From contig JAKCPI010009525.1 in assembly GCA_023213315.1 (NCBI GenBank), forward strand, positions 62,001-126,000: DNA of 64,000 nucleotides. The letters run 5' to 3'. Every line of letters starts with the position of its first letter. The stretch's first letter is position 1. This stretch comes from Euborellia annulipes (taxonomy: Eukaryota; Arthropoda; Insecta; Dermaptera; Anisolabididae). The notes beneath the pieces were generated by a model. That model was not told where the DNA came from. It worked only from the letters and a program-made list of their open reading frames with translations, and made no database searches. The position numbers and the translations under genes are program-made. This document shows, in pieces, positions 43,214 through 55,399 of the stretch.

Positions 43214-45288
43214 TTATGAATTAATATTTGTCAACAAAACAATAAGATAAGTCATAACAGTTCCAACAATGCTTGATATTAAAGAACGATCAATTCTAAA
43301 AAATCGATAAGCTGTAATTTCAATTTCAGATAACGAAACTTGATCTTTAAAGAGAATCAATTCTCTTCTAATAGCTTCAGTTCCTGCTTCATCTTCTAAA
43401 TTTATCAAATTCCTATGAAAATATAGAAAGAAATTAATTTAAATAACTTGATAATATGAATTAATTTTATAATAAGCCTATATTATATTCTACTAGAGAA
43501 GTGAGAGGAATTATTTGGAACTTGAGGACAGATAAAGGAGAAGCCATTTGGTCATAGGGATGAAGAATTTTGAATTTATTTTCAGAATGCCAAACATTTA
43601 ATTTTATCTTTTTGTTTGACTTGCCATTTTTTTGAAGAGGATTGAAGAAATGAAAAGGGCCTCTGTCGTTGTAATAAAATTAGATTATTTTTATAATAGG
43701 AATTATATTAATTAAAATATACCTTTGTAATGTTGATAAAAGAGAATTCTTCATTTGTGTCATTGAATCAATTGAAAATGTTATTAAAAAAATTTTTATA
43801 AATTGAAAACCGAACCATGTAATATAAGTATGAAAGAATGCAGAGATTTCGAATGTATCTTTTTCTATATTGAAATTAATCATATATCTCTCGAAAGAAT
43901 TTCCTGTAAGCGCATCCTTTAGAATTGTGTCATCTTGAAAAATCATAACACGAATCATGAAATAACTATAAAGTAATAGAGATAAGAAAATATTTATTAT
44001 CTCAAGCAACAATGGCAATCCATAATGATTGTTAATAGTTTTGATCACTTCACATAGAGTAAAATATACTTTTCTTAAACGCAATAAACTTGGAGTGTGA
44101 AATCCCGTAATTTTGGGCCTAAAAAGGGAAAATTATAAAATTATTATATTATATTATTATTTATAAATTCATATTGACTAATAATAATAATAATAATAAT
44201 GTACTCGTATTTATAATTTATAGGCTATTAGTCAGAGTTGAGCAAAATACTTTTAAAAAGTATTTCAAATACAAAATACTTTGAAAATGTGTGTTTTCGT
44301 TACAAAAGACAAAATACTTGAAATAATGTGATGAAGATGTGTTGATACAAAATACAAAATAGTATTTTGAAAATGCTTTTTTCAATTACAAAATACATTT
44401 TTACTTTTTCTTGCCTATGTTAAAATAATTAAACAAATACTGCCCATCTCTGCTATTAATAGCTATAAACAGGTTTAGAAACGGAAGGAAATAGTCCTAA
44501 AGAGAATAGGCCAGGGCAGAGGACTAACTACTGTATACTTTTTGAAATTAAAAAATTAAATTTAAAATAACTTATTATGTTTACCCGTTTGATGTTGATA
44601 TTCTTGACCAATTAGGTGACGTAATATTAGCATTATCTTTTTTAGCGAGGAATTTATTATTATTTTTCAAAGCGATCCAATCCGTTTCATCAATGAGTCG
44701 TTCAATTTTTTTAAGCCGCTGTCTGATTAAAAATGACCAATTTGTCACTTGGATGATAATAGAAGAATTGATTAATATAATAATATATTTGAAATTAGCC
44801 AAAATATGATAGGATTCTTTAATAGATAGATACATTTTATAAATAATTAGTACAGCTTCTACGAGTAAAAATAAAAACAAAAATATATAAATAAATTTAC
44901 TATTTGATTTATATAATTTCATTAAATTTAAATTGTAAATTTCACGATCGATATGATTTATTTTCTTTATCAAAAAGTTCATATTCTTTTTCGTAAAAAG
45001 CACTGAATAGACAAGAAAAACTACACCAGATATACAAATATTAAAAAATACTAATCCTCTATTGAGTTGAAAAATCCAATTAGTAGTTTGAAAGGTATAA
45101 ATAAATAGTATTTTCCAGACAGACCACGCGATAATTATTATTAAAATAAAACCAGTATAAAAAATATCAAATATAGAAGTAGTAAAAAAAATTTCATTAT
45201 TAATGTGTTTGTAAGAAAAAGGGGCTAGTCCTAATATTCGATTGAAAATATAAATAGGACGAAAAACGTAAAAAATATTTGGATACAT
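43214..45288 (-). CDS. Gustatory receptor (7tm_7 family), complete, copy 2
   Basis: Three exons: 45288-44585, 44118-43723 and 43412-43214, joined by CGG|gtaaac..ctttttag|GCCC (466-base intron) and CAAAG|gtatat..tttcatag|GAAT (310-base intron). Both are phase 2, at the same protein positions as in copy 1. Total 1,299 bases, 432 residues plus stop. I chose the ATG at 45288 because MYPNIF aligns with MNPNIF of copy 1; no in-frame stop occurs just upstream, so a longer leader is possible. Marks: RPIYIFNRILGLAPFSY at the N-terminus, seven hydrophobic segments, and FFRIDRSLISSIVGTVMTYL at the C-terminus with the TY motif; Gln-Phe is again replaced by Thr-Asn. Similarity to copy 1 is very high in the first and last exons and lower in the loop after the fifth membrane segment. 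A hAT MITE sits in its larger intron. Ligand unknown. Confidence 0.92.
44188..44208 (+). repeat. (AAT)n microsatellite
   Basis: About seven aat repeats within the intron of receptor copy 2. Confidence 0.85.
44233..44452. mobile_element. hAT MITE, 220 bp, in a receptor intron
   Basis: The tips cagagttgagcaaaatac and tactgcccatctctg are imperfect inverted copies. The flanks ctattagt (44225-44232) and ctattaat (44453-44460) match at seven of eight bases. aaatac/gtattt strings recur inside. It is absent from the corresponding intron of copy 1. Confidence 0.8.
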
Positions 45289-45294
45289 TTTAGT

Positions 45295-45586
45295 AATTTT
45301 GAATGTTTTAAGAAATAAACTCAAAATAAAGTTACTAAAAAAACTGAATGGTTAAAAACAAATTATCTTAATTATTTAGTTTATGTTTAAATTATATTTT
45401 AATTTTAATTTAAGTATATTTATTTATTTATATTGATTTAAATTTAATTTAATAAATGGATATTTTGTCCATCTCATTAAATAAAGTACCACTGTTATTA
45501 ATTTTATTAAATAAAGGTGATTGAACTTCTTTAAAAAAAAAAAATAATAGTATAATATATGTTTGAAACATAAAATACAAATTAAA
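45295..45586. other. 5' flank of receptor copy 2
   Basis: AT-rich, presumably containing the promoter. No defined motif was found. Confidence 0.35.
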
Positions 45587-46490
45587 TTACTTTCTCTTAC
45601 CTATATATGTGTATTATATATATATTTCTATAAAGAGAGAAAGAAATGGATTCATGTAAAAAGTTCGATGTCAAGATTTTGATGGATCAGGGGCGTATAT
45701 AGAAATTTTTTTCGGGGAGGCCCGAACTCAAAAATTTTTCTGCGGAAAATTTTTTTTTTTAAGAAATTAAATTTTTTTTCACAGAAAATTTTTTGAGGAA
45801 CATTTTTTCTTTTGCGGAACCAAAGTTTTCCATCCTGCGGAAAAATTTGTTGCGCTGATGTCTGTATATCCCTATATATGTATATGTGTTTGGGAAATTT
45901 CGGGGGGGGGGGGCCCGACACGTTTTGAAGTCCTTTGAATCCAAAAAAAGTAGTTTTTGAAACATGCTCTCTCTGTCTGACTGTCTGTCTATGAACAAAA
46001 TATCTCAAGAACGAAAAGAGCTAGGAGATTGAAATTTTATATTTAAGTAAGTTACTCCCCCTGGGACGGGACACGAAGCTTGTAAAAAAATCAACCAAAA
46101 AGTACTAGTATTTTACTAATATTTACTTTACTAATGTACTTTTTCAGTTTTTTTCGATTTTCTAAAAATTCGATCCAATGATTTTGATTAAAATTCATAA
46201 AGCAATTATTTTGTTTATATTCTCTTTAAAAAGTATAGGCTTATTCTCATTTTGCCATTGAAATATTTTGAAGCACACTTTACTCTTGTAATTCATAGAA
46301 AAGATGGGAGAAATGGTTGCTATGATAAAGAAATCAAAATATTTTCCCATGTTTATAATGTTACATCTTGAATTCAAATGTACCGTACTGTCGACACAAA
46401 AAAATCTGCACAGAACATAACTTTCACTTTATCGGTAAAGTAAGAGAAAGTTTTGAGCTGTGCGAGCATCACACCAGATTTTTTTTTAGG
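45587..46490. mobile_element. Fold-back element copy with an inserted sequence
   Basis: It has the ttactttctcttacc tip, aagttcgatgtcaagatttt, then an insertion (about 45688-45920) starting caggggcgtatatagaaatt and ending in a G-run, then cacgttttgaagtcctttg, atgaacaaaatatctcaag and the central hairpin (46403-46490). The right half is missing. The insertion resembles a hAT MITE that has lost its right tip. Confidence 0.75.
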
Positions 46491-46494
46491 TATA

Positions 46495-48205
46495 TTCAAA
46501 CAAATTAACAAAAATTAGTTTCTTAATTGCTGATTAAACAAGTAAATATTCGCATTTGCTTTCTACCGGTTTTTAAATCATATTTAAAACTTGTTTTTTT
46601 TTTTTTCATTTATATAAAAAGAAATCTTCAAAACTTAAAGGACTTTTGTTAAATATTCGAATGAACAATTATCTTTTTATTCTTTTTATTTAAATAAATA
46701 TAATTTTAATAAAACATATGCTCTTAATGTTACGTTGAAAAATTATGACCACTTTATCTTATTTTTTTTTAACATACATTCATCAATTATAATTTATTAT
46801 TTAAAAGTGTTTTTTTTTCTTTTTTTTCTCTCTCTATACACTTTTAAAAATGATCAATTTTTTAAACTGTCCGTCTAATGGCCAATTTTTTTGTTAATGT
46901 CCATCTTTAAAAGCTTTAACGAATAATTTTCGGAGTTTCAAGATGGCTTCCTGATTCTTTCCATCGAAATAATTACTTCAAAAACATTTTGTCTTCATTA
47001 AATAATGAAGTTTATAAAAAGTCCAACTTCGTATTTGTATTATAAAAAAAAAAAATTCAAAAATAATTTATAGCCTAATCTTGAAAAAAAGGACTTGTTG
47101 GAGATTTATTTAAGTACCGCGTTTTAAAATTTCGATTTAGGGATAGAGATTAAAGTTTTAAAATATAAATTTTTTTTTTTACTGTAGCCTTTTTGGTATC
47201 TGAATAAATTAAAAAAATTATTAAATTTTTCTATTGTCTTTTTGGCATCCAACGAGTTTACTTATAAACGATTAATTAGATAATTTGTTATAATGCTTGA
47301 CAAATTGTTTTTTATGTATTTATTTTTGAACAGGGAAGGGGGCAGGCGGGATAAAATACAATCCCAGGGCCCTGCAAAACTCTCGGCCGCGGGGGGGGTC
47401 TGCTTATGAATTATTTAAAAATGACATTTAAAATCTAATTGTAAAACAATTCTATATTGAATAGATTGTTAGTATTTTTAAACTAATTTGTCCCTTCGTG
47501 TGTTTAATGTCTAGTTTTTTCTTGATATCAATAATTCATCATCATCGCAGTCTCTTATTATTAATTAGCCTATCAAGATAATATGACACTTGTTACAATT
47601 GATTCTAATTTAATGATAGAGCGTCGCATCAAAATCACCGACCCTATCATTATTTGAGCCCAATTAAGATTCATATAAAAAACTTTCTAACCATTAAAAA
47701 AATTAAGCATATATTCACACACTATCATAACAACTCTATTTATATAAGTGACTTTTTTTGACCGTAAAAGAATAGCCTATAATAATTTAAATATTTTAGG
47801 GTGATTTATTTATTGGAATGGAAGGAATTCGATACACATATATTGTTTTGCTAACGAGTATTCTTGTTTCAAAAGATAATGAAGTCAAAATGATTGTATT
47901 TCACAAACGGCCTTTGAGCTTGGTCATTCAGCCCCCACATTTTTACAAAAAAAAAAAAAAAAAAAATACAAGTTTTTATAAAAGTGAATTGTTCGTTAAA
48001 AAATATATACCGGTATATATATTACAAAAATATAAAAAAGAAAATATTACAAATAAATGGGGTGAAGAACAGTAAGTTAACAAAAAAACATGGATAATAA
48101 AAGAAAAGAAAATTTAATTTTGGGGAAATAGAAGGGAGGAAAATAGGAAGAAAATAAGTAAATGGAAAAGATAAACAAATAAATAAAAATTATTGAAAAA
48201 AAATT
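46495..48205. other. AT-rich stretch, no gene seen
   Basis: Fragments of the shared SINE module occur at 47185-47210 and 47238-47265 (tttttggcatcca). 47335-47400 is GC-rich with a G-run (a possible MITE tip). No gene. Confidence 0.45.
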
Positions 48206-48212
48206 GGACTTT

Positions 48213-48472
48213 TTTTAGCGTAACTAGGTGGGGGCGAAGAGAGGCGCTAGCCCCCTCCGCCCCAGGCGCATCAAGCCTTTGGCGCCCCTCGAAACCGACA
48301 TAGGCGCCCTAGGGCATCTAAGATATAGCCCAGGAACGGTGATTTTATCAAATTCTTTTCATAGATTGTCCAAAAAATTGATAGTTTTCTTTTAAATTAT
48401 ATTAAAACTTAAACAATCGGCGCCCTAGTTGAGCTTCGCCCCTTCCGCCCTCGAAGGCTAGTTACGCCACTG
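48213..48472. mobile_element. hAT MITE, short relative of 1548-3094
   Basis: The right tip ctagttacgccactg is intact and the left tip (agcgtaactagg) has lost its first bases. Internal gcgccctagttgagcttcgc, gatttatcaaattctttt-type and ggcgcccctcgaaaccgaca strings match the GC-rich ends and core of the longer element. The target duplication is not clean. Confidence 0.75.
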
Positions 48473-48474
48473 GA

Positions 48475-49030
48475 ATTGATATAATCGGCTATAAATGAAT
48501 GACTAATCCTTAATGGAGATCGCTATAACAATCTTTAAATATAAGAAATTATTTTGACATGTTTTTAATACTTAATATAATCCATATCTTAAATATCTTC
48601 ACCTCCGCCCTGGGAAAAAGTCATAAAAAAAAAAATGGGAACGCATCTTGACGTTGATAATTCAGGAAATATATAAGTTACCAAATTTGGAAGTAACTGA
48701 CATGACTTAGAAAAGATTAGAAAACTGATAGATAGGATTTGTATATGATGACATGTCTTAACAAGTGTGTTCTTCAGTTGTATCAGTGATTAAACCTTGC
48801 TTGGACATAGTTTAGTATGGGGTATTTCCAATTCTATTTCATTGTAAAAAAAAATTTTTGTTTTTTTCGATTCATGATAAAAAATGACCTATCTAAATTT
48901 TTAATGGATCAATTTAAATGTTTGCGTTAATTAACTCCTTCGCCTGAATTTGTGTTCCGGAAATAAGGCACTGGCGAAAATGTTAAGATGATGATGACAA
49001 ATTTGAATGTAAAAGTTGTACCATTAAAAA
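48475..49030. other. AT-rich stretch, no gene seen
   Basis: No supported feature. Confidence 0.45.
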
Positions 49031-49064
49031 TCATGTTGTTTTTTTTTTGATAGGACCCGGGTTC

Positions 49065-49338
49065 GTATCTTTGTCCAGTCCATATTCGTGTGAGTTAATG
49101 GATCTTGTTTGACGAGTGTGACAGCCACGGGGACAACCGCAACAACAGCACCAACAACAAGCTAATCATTCGAAAATGGAGGAATAATTTATTTAGGACC
49201 AGAATGAGGCGGCTTTTAGAGAAGAATCGATCTATCTCATTTCACATTCTTCGAATGATTCATGAATCAGAAGTTAGTTGTTTGGAATTTATTAAATTAA
49301 AAAATAAAATATTAAACTTAAATTTTCTATTTATTTGA
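49065..49338 (+). CDS. Weak exon candidate
   Basis: Preceded by a T-run and ag (ttttttttttgatag|gacccg near 49053, and ttgtccag|tcc near 49078). The frame includes DECDSHGDNRNNSTNNK, KWRNNLFRTRMRRLLEKN and ISFHILRMIHESE, more protein-like than most AT-driven frames. I recognise no family and no donor is clear. Confidence 0.15.
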
Positions 49339-49865
49339 TCTAAGAAATGAATATAAATTAATTAGAGAATACATTTGTCATCGTACCAAAAAAAGAATAA
49401 AAATACTTTTTACTTTTTTTCTTCCCTTTGCAGCTTCTGAGGTCATTTAGTATAAAACTTTCTATTAATATCAATGCATTGGTATAGAAAGTACTTAGAT
49501 AGCCATGTAGCCTACCTAAGTAGGTAACCTAAGTACGCTCCACACGTTTGAATCTCAAGGCCACTGATCCTTGATTCAGCCGCCCTTTGGCATTGCATTA
49601 AAGCAACGATCCTGTTGTTTTACTCTGTTACCAGAGTTACCCCGGTCCAATAAAAGACGAAACTAAATAGTTGAAGATTAAAGAAATTATTTAAAACAGG
49701 CCTGAAGATGATTATAATAAATAATTTATTAACTAGACTAGATAGAGCTTGATTTGGAAAAGTTGAAGTTTTTTCAAACAATTTATTAAATTTTTTTTTT
49801 TTAATTTTCCTTGGGGGCTATTTAGACCATTGAGGAGTATAAACGTAATATTTTTTCTTATACAG

Positions 49866-50165
49866 ACCGGGGGACGTTCCACACGCATGTTTCTCGGAAC
49901 TATTCACTTGTGCTCGGTATTACAGAGAAGCAATTCACCTTGGAGGCTGTTCCAGAGATGTCTAAGACATTCAGCAAGAAATTTTGAATCAAATAGTATG
50001 AAAATTTCAATTTCTCGAAAAATTTATATTCGTCATTATACCGAACATCCATTGAATAGAATGAAAAAAAATATGAATAGGCTAGTTACTGAAATATTTA
50101 TTAAATTTTTTTTTTTTTATTTAACATTTGGCCTCGGAATGCAAATCCATTTGGCCAGTAATTGA
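49866..50165 (+). other. Exon-like segment behind a strong acceptor
   Basis: ttttttcttatacag|ACCGGG at 49852-49871 is a very good acceptor. Three frames stay open for 32-39 codons or more (one begins PGDVPHACFSELFTCARYY, another RGTFHTHVSRNYSLVLG). None is recognised and no donor is obvious. Confidence 0.2.
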
Positions 50166-50291
50166 GATACATTAAAACAACATTTATAAACAAATACAAA
50201 TGAACAAAATCCAAAAGCAAAAAAATACAAAAATCATTATTATTGAGTTTTTTTCATCCTTTTTTCATTTTTTTATTATAATATTAAATCT

Positions 50292-50560
50292 ATGGGAAAT
50301 CCTAATGACGAATTGTGTAAGGCTTGTTCTACTGTTTATATTCCTCGGAATAAGCGTCATTTTTGTAGGGAACTGAAAATTTGTATCACTATAAAAACAA
50401 TTAAGCACTTTTCTTGCCCTTTTACGGGCAAGAAATATGTGGTTTATATCCGCTATCGAAGTAAGGTCACATTCATAGAGGGGCGAATCTTTTAAACCGT
50501 TTCTATAACAAATGTAGGAACATGCCCGATTCTGAGTTTTGTATTGATTGTAGTTAACTT
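50292..50560 (+). pseudogene. Cys-rich fragment with a frameshift, family unknown
   Basis: It begins MGNPNDELCKACSTVYIP, continues through RHFCRELKIC and KHFSCPFTGKKYV, and in a shifted frame gives NKCRNMPDSEFCIDC before a stop. The repeated C-x2-C and H/C spacing suggests a small metal-binding protein or a transposon zinc-finger tail. It is broken and may be a relic. No exon signals are seen. Confidence 0.25.
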
Positions 50561-50654
50561 TCTAAATAGGGGGATGACTTTAAACCAAGGCCTAGTCGGA
50601 ATTACAGGCTGGACTCCCTTTGAATCAGCTTGTTTTCCTCCAGAAAGAATCCCA

Positions 50655-51280
50655 CTCAGTGTATGCCCTTTATTTTAATAGGCTAATAAAATAAGCATTT
50701 GATATAGGGAGATCTTTAAAAAATTTCTTTAATAATATCAATTTAAATGATCAATTTATAAAAAAAAAATATTACTGGATAAAATTCTTTATTTCTTATC
50801 TTCTTAATTAATCAAATTAAGTGATAATGTTAAGAAAAGTCATTACAACTTTATAAGGAAATGTTCTGCTTCCGTTAGTTTATAATAAAAAGTATGTGTA
50901 CATAAATATAAAAAAATTTCTCTACACCTTTCTTTAAGCATATAAGCGTGCCAATTAACATTTATCGTATAGGTACTAGGTATTTCTTAAACAGGTTCCG
51001 GATTTCTTCTTGTTCGATGATAAAAATGCAGAAGACACCGCTAGAGAGTTGCACCCACACAGATCTATTTGTTTATTAGTACGGTAAGATGTACGTTCAT
51101 AGAACAAATTTTATAGTAATCTCCATTTAAGGATTCTTAGAAAAACTAATTTAAAAATATGTAGTCTAAATATAGTACTAAACAAAAAAAAAAGAAGTAA
51201 TTGTTAAATTACAAAACATTGTATTTTTAATTTGTCATTGTAGTGTATCAAACTGCATTAAGTGGATAATTGTTTATATA
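50655..51280. other. AT-rich stretch, no gene seen
   Basis: No supported feature. Confidence 0.45.
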
Positions 51281-51285
51281 CAGTC

Positions 51286-51370
51286 AGTGGCGTAACAACA
51301 GGGAAGCAACGCTTTCAGGTCCCCCGGCTTTAGGGGGCCCCTTTAAAATTGATTTATTTATTATTTATGA
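51286..51370 (+). mobile_element. hAT left end, partner not found
   Basis: cagtggcgtaacaacaggg is a clear hAT-type tip followed by a gggccc-rich block. The right end is not visible; the next MITE begins at 51466. Confidence 0.45.
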
Positions 51371-51465
51371 TTTAAATTTATATATTTAATTAACTTTTTT
51401 CGTTTATAAATCTAAATTTCAAATTACTGTAATTAAAAAATAAATTACTTAAACATCCCTATGAA

Positions 51466-51700
51466 CATGGGCGTGGGCAGGGGGGGGGGGCCAACGCCTG
51501 AAAATTTTTCATCTATTAAAAACAAATATATACTTTTCCAATTGGGTTTTTTTTTTAAATAAGCTTATATAAGGAAAATAATTAATTATAATTATATTTA
51601 ATAATGAATTAATAATCTATGTTTATTTTAATTGCAACCCCCCTATCGTTCTAACGAATGGTTGCCCCCACCCCTAATAAGATGTCTGGTTACGCCCATG
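51466..51700. mobile_element. hAT MITE, 235 bp
   Basis: The tips catgggcgtgggcagg and ctggttacgcccatg are inverted. The flanks cctatgaa (51458-51465) and cccatgaa (51701-51708) match at seven of eight bases. Same tip family as 13015-13162. Confidence 0.82.
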
Positions 51701-51709
51701 CCCATGAAT

Positions 51710-53280
51710 CGTCATAACAAGCACACTACTCTTCTTAATTAATCCTATTTTAAATAAATAGATTTTTTCACTTAGAAAGATAATAAAAATCCTTAAATAG
51801 GATAAGATCAATCTTTAATATAATAAATATTTATAGATAAACATATCAGGTATTAACTTACTAATTAAATAACAAAATGAGCTCTTATGAGAGTAAAGTA
51901 AATTTTTTATCTTTTTTTTTTTTGCATAAAGATAAATTATATTCTCCATTAATATATTAAAAAAAATTTTATTGGTTATATGTGTACATGTATTGGTTCA
52001 AATATGTTATCTCCCACATTAATTATAACGATCCTTTGATTTATGAGAAATTTTAAAATATACTTAAGACATTAAAAAATAATTTGAATAATAGCTTTTT
52101 TTTTATTAATGTGCATGCTCTGAATAAAGAAGGTGTCTGTCTGTTGATCATTTATTTTGGAATGGGAGTTGTGAAAAGCGAGAGAGAGAGGGAAAGGAAT
52201 AGAGGGGAGAAGGGAATCAAATTAAGGCAACTTTGTAAATCAATTAGCATATCCTTTTTTATTGACTATGATTTATTAGATTTTAAAGAGAAATATTCGA
52301 AGGAAATTATAGAAAAAAAATTTAGATCAATAAATTGAGAAGCTAAATTAATTTTAGGTGTTAAAAGATTTGATTAGTCATATAATGTATAGTTTTATAA
52401 GAACCCTTTTTTTAATCTACTCATTCATTTAATTGAATTAAATAAGAAAGGATGTCATCCCGAAGAAATACCAATCTATTCAAGTCTAATAAACTCTGAT
52501 AAAAACTTTAAAAAATTTTCCTCTAATGAAACGTTATAAGTTTGTAATTATATTTAAAGAGGTTTAGGTTTTTCTCATTACAAAACAATATAATTTTTCA
52601 AAAAGTTATGTTGCTAAAATTACCATTTTAGGTTTTGATAGCATACTGCTTATTTTCTTCTTTTTCAGTGATAATATATATAATTTTGTGAAAAATTTTA
52701 TTGATTTGTAATGAGAAAAGACTAAACCTCTACAAATTAATATCTCTACAAACAAAATAATATCCCTACTCGGCCCACTTTTCAATTATTAGTAAAACAA
52801 TATAATTTTTTAAAGTGAAGCTTTTATTTGATCCTCTCAAATTTTTTGGCTCTTCTATCAGCATGTCGCGTTATAAGCGTCAAAGGCCGTGACGCTACAA
52901 ACCGTGACGACAAAAATAGTAAAGTTGAAATTTAATATATACGTATGACGAATTATAAAAAAATTATTGTGAAAATTAATTATTCAATTTTTAAATTGAT
53001 AAAATATAATTTTTAAAATAATTTAAAATGATTCAAATCTTCAATTACTAAATAAATATTGTTCTCAGTTTTTAACATGCATCTATTGATTTCCCATTTT
53101 CCAATTATTAAGTTAAGATTAAAAACGCGATTTTAATACGCGGGGACCCTTAATTGAATAATTTTTCTGAAAATTTTCAGTTAAACGCCTACGATCCGAA
53201 AAAAAGTTTCACTTGCATCGTGGTTACATAAAACCACACAATGATTTTATTTATTTAAAAATTTTAGTAATGTTCCCTAG
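51710..53280. other. AT-rich stretch, no gene seen
   Basis: Diverged inverted strings (gtttaggtttttctcattac at 52561 and gtaatgagaaaagactaaac near 52712) bracket about 170 bp, a possible old fold-back. No gene. Confidence 0.45.
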
Positions 53281-53286
53281 ACATCT

Positions 53287-53345
53287 GCGGCCCTCGTGCT
53301 TGGTGTAGCTTTAAGGTCTTTTCGGCATCTGAGAGCATTTAGAAA
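53287..53345. repeat. SINE fragment chimera
   Basis: A head-like gcggccctcgtgcttggtgt (plus sense) is joined to the shared 3' module in the opposite sense (aaggtcttttcggcatctga). Confidence 0.4.
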
Positions 53346-53699
53346 GAGTTCATCGTATCAAAATAATAAATAAAACTCATTTAAAAATGAAAGAAAAAGA
53401 ATCTTCTAATAGAACCTATTACTTCCTATTAGCTCGTGGCCTTAAATGTTCCTTACAGTGTCATTGGAGATATATCATTATTTATTTATTTATTTTTTGT
53501 TTTTAATAAAACTCTTTGACATTAACATAATATTTAATACTAAATATATTGCAATGGAAGATACATAATTCTTATTAATTGTCACTATCGAAGAAATTTT
53601 CAAATCAATCACTAAAGTCATTATGAACTTACATCATCTTTAATATATTCTTTTCAAGCCTTTTAATATATTATCGTCAATAGATCTAAAGATGTTTTT

Positions 53700-53862
53700 T
53701 TAAAGATCTTTTTCGGCCTCTAAGGTCATTTAGACCCAATTTCTATTTTTCTAAATTGATTGTTAGTCAATATAATTTAGAAAAATTTCATCGAGAAGCG
53801 AAACCCTGACATGAGAGAGAGCATTGATCTCACCCTGTACTACGCCCCAAAAGCTAATTTTT
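53700..53862 (-). repeat. SINE family B copy
   Basis: On the minus strand: box A-like gcgtagtacagggtgag, box B-like agggtttcgcttctcg, a body with an inverted aaatt pair, and the module gtctaaatgacc...gccgaaaaagatc. Confidence 0.65.
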
Positions 53863-53864
53863 TT

Positions 53865-55000
53865 ATTAGTAAAATATCAACTAGATAGCTTTTAAATTAA
53901 ATTACTTTAAAAGTATTTTTTAACTTCAGTTCAAATTTAAAATTTTTAAAAGATTAAAGAGTTTTCAATTAGAATATTTGTAAGGGCCATTATATTAGAG
54001 TCAAATATCTAACATGGTAGGAAATTTATAAGATATTTTCTCAAACGTGATTCTTAGTATAATTTTTCCCACGAGATAAAAAATGCAATCATTTCAAATC
54101 AATCATCGAAAATAATATTATTATAATAGTAAAAAAAAAAAATAAAAATAAAAGAACAGTAGCGTAGAGGTAGAGAGTGGAAGGCGCTTCATATAATATG
54201 ATAGAATTTAAGTATCGGAAACTGAAACAGGCAGCACCAAACTAATCGAATAAAATACAATTGTAGAGGTTAATATTATCAAAGAGGCCCGGCAGTGGGG
54301 CGGAGTCCAATCGTCCAGGGAGAAAAAAGAAGAGTTGTAGCCGCAACAAGTCCAAATGAAATCATACGAAAATAATATTGAGATCGCGCCAAAGGGATAC
54401 CCTGATAGGAAAAAAAAAATAAAAATAAAAGCCGAGAGAAAATTGCCTATTAAAATTCCAAAAATAAAATTGAATTATTAATAAACAGTATTTGGATGGA
54501 GTCAATTGAAAGAATATTGTTATTTTATAGAGCTACAAAATTTGCATTGGAGGAATTATTAAATTAATTTTATTTTATTGCAACTTATAGGCTATTTTTT
54601 AGATTTGTATTTATGCAATATCTGAGCCTAGCCAATTTATATATTCTACATAAATTACAAATTATTTTATTATATATTTTGATCGATTTTTTTTAATTTT
54701 TTTTTTTTTTTTTTAGGAAAAAACGGCCTTTTTCCGATTTAAGCAAATGATTAACCCCTATCTCCGCTTATCAGCAAAAATAAAAATTCCTCTAAATGCT
54801 TTGTAATACCTGAATGAACACAATGGTAATATTTTAAAGTTAATCTTAAAAATAAAATAAAAAAGTTAATTTTTTTTTCCTCTTGTATCCTAATTTCTTA
54901 CTGCGGGGTCGAGACGTAATACATTAAAATTTCTTTAATTTTTTCCGTTTTTTTTTTTTTTATATTAAATGTATTTTTTTTTTTAAAAAAAATTTGGTTT
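53865..55000. other. Mostly AT-rich, one mixed patch
   Basis: 54160-54420 has balanced composition (ggcccggcagtggggcggag, gttgtagccgcaacaagtcc) but no frame or terminus I can name. Long T-runs at 54695-54715 and 54947-54962. Confidence 0.4.
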
Positions 55001-55006
55001 TTGTGG

Positions 55007-55396
55007 GGGGGTGTTGAAAACCGTTAGAAGACAATTCAGTGGCAGGTTACTCTACGCGGCAAGAGATGGCGTTAGTTTTTCCCATAGGGAAACAAGGGAT
55101 TTATTCCATTTCATTTGAAAGATTCCAGCTAATTAATTAAAGGCAAAAAAATAATTATTTTTTAACACAATGATTACTAATTTAATTATCTATAAGATAG
55201 AGAGCGAATTTTTTAAAAATATCTTTTATTTAATGCGATTAATCTAAAAAAAAAATTTATTTTTTCGAAAATCAAAAAAAGGGCTTCTATAAGTTGTAGA
55301 TATTTTAAATAGCTTCAATTTAAAAAAAAATTTGACGTCGATAGCTTCAAAATTGTGGCCGCTGGAATCTCCCAAAATTAGCACCCCGAGCGCACC
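55007..55396. mobile_element. piggyBac-type MITE, inverted relative of 41399-41793
   Basis: The full interior aligns in inverse order (gcggcaagagatggcgttag, taatgcgattaatctaaaaa, gtggccgctggaatctccca). The right tip cgagcgcacc|TTAA is nearly intact, with a two-base loss. The left tip is degraded. Confidence 0.78.
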
Positions 55397-55399
55397 TTA

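Noticed and set aside
45652..46008. Minus-strand frames of 79-118 codons
   Set aside because: They lie across a fold-back element and its GC-rich insertion and have no protein-like features.
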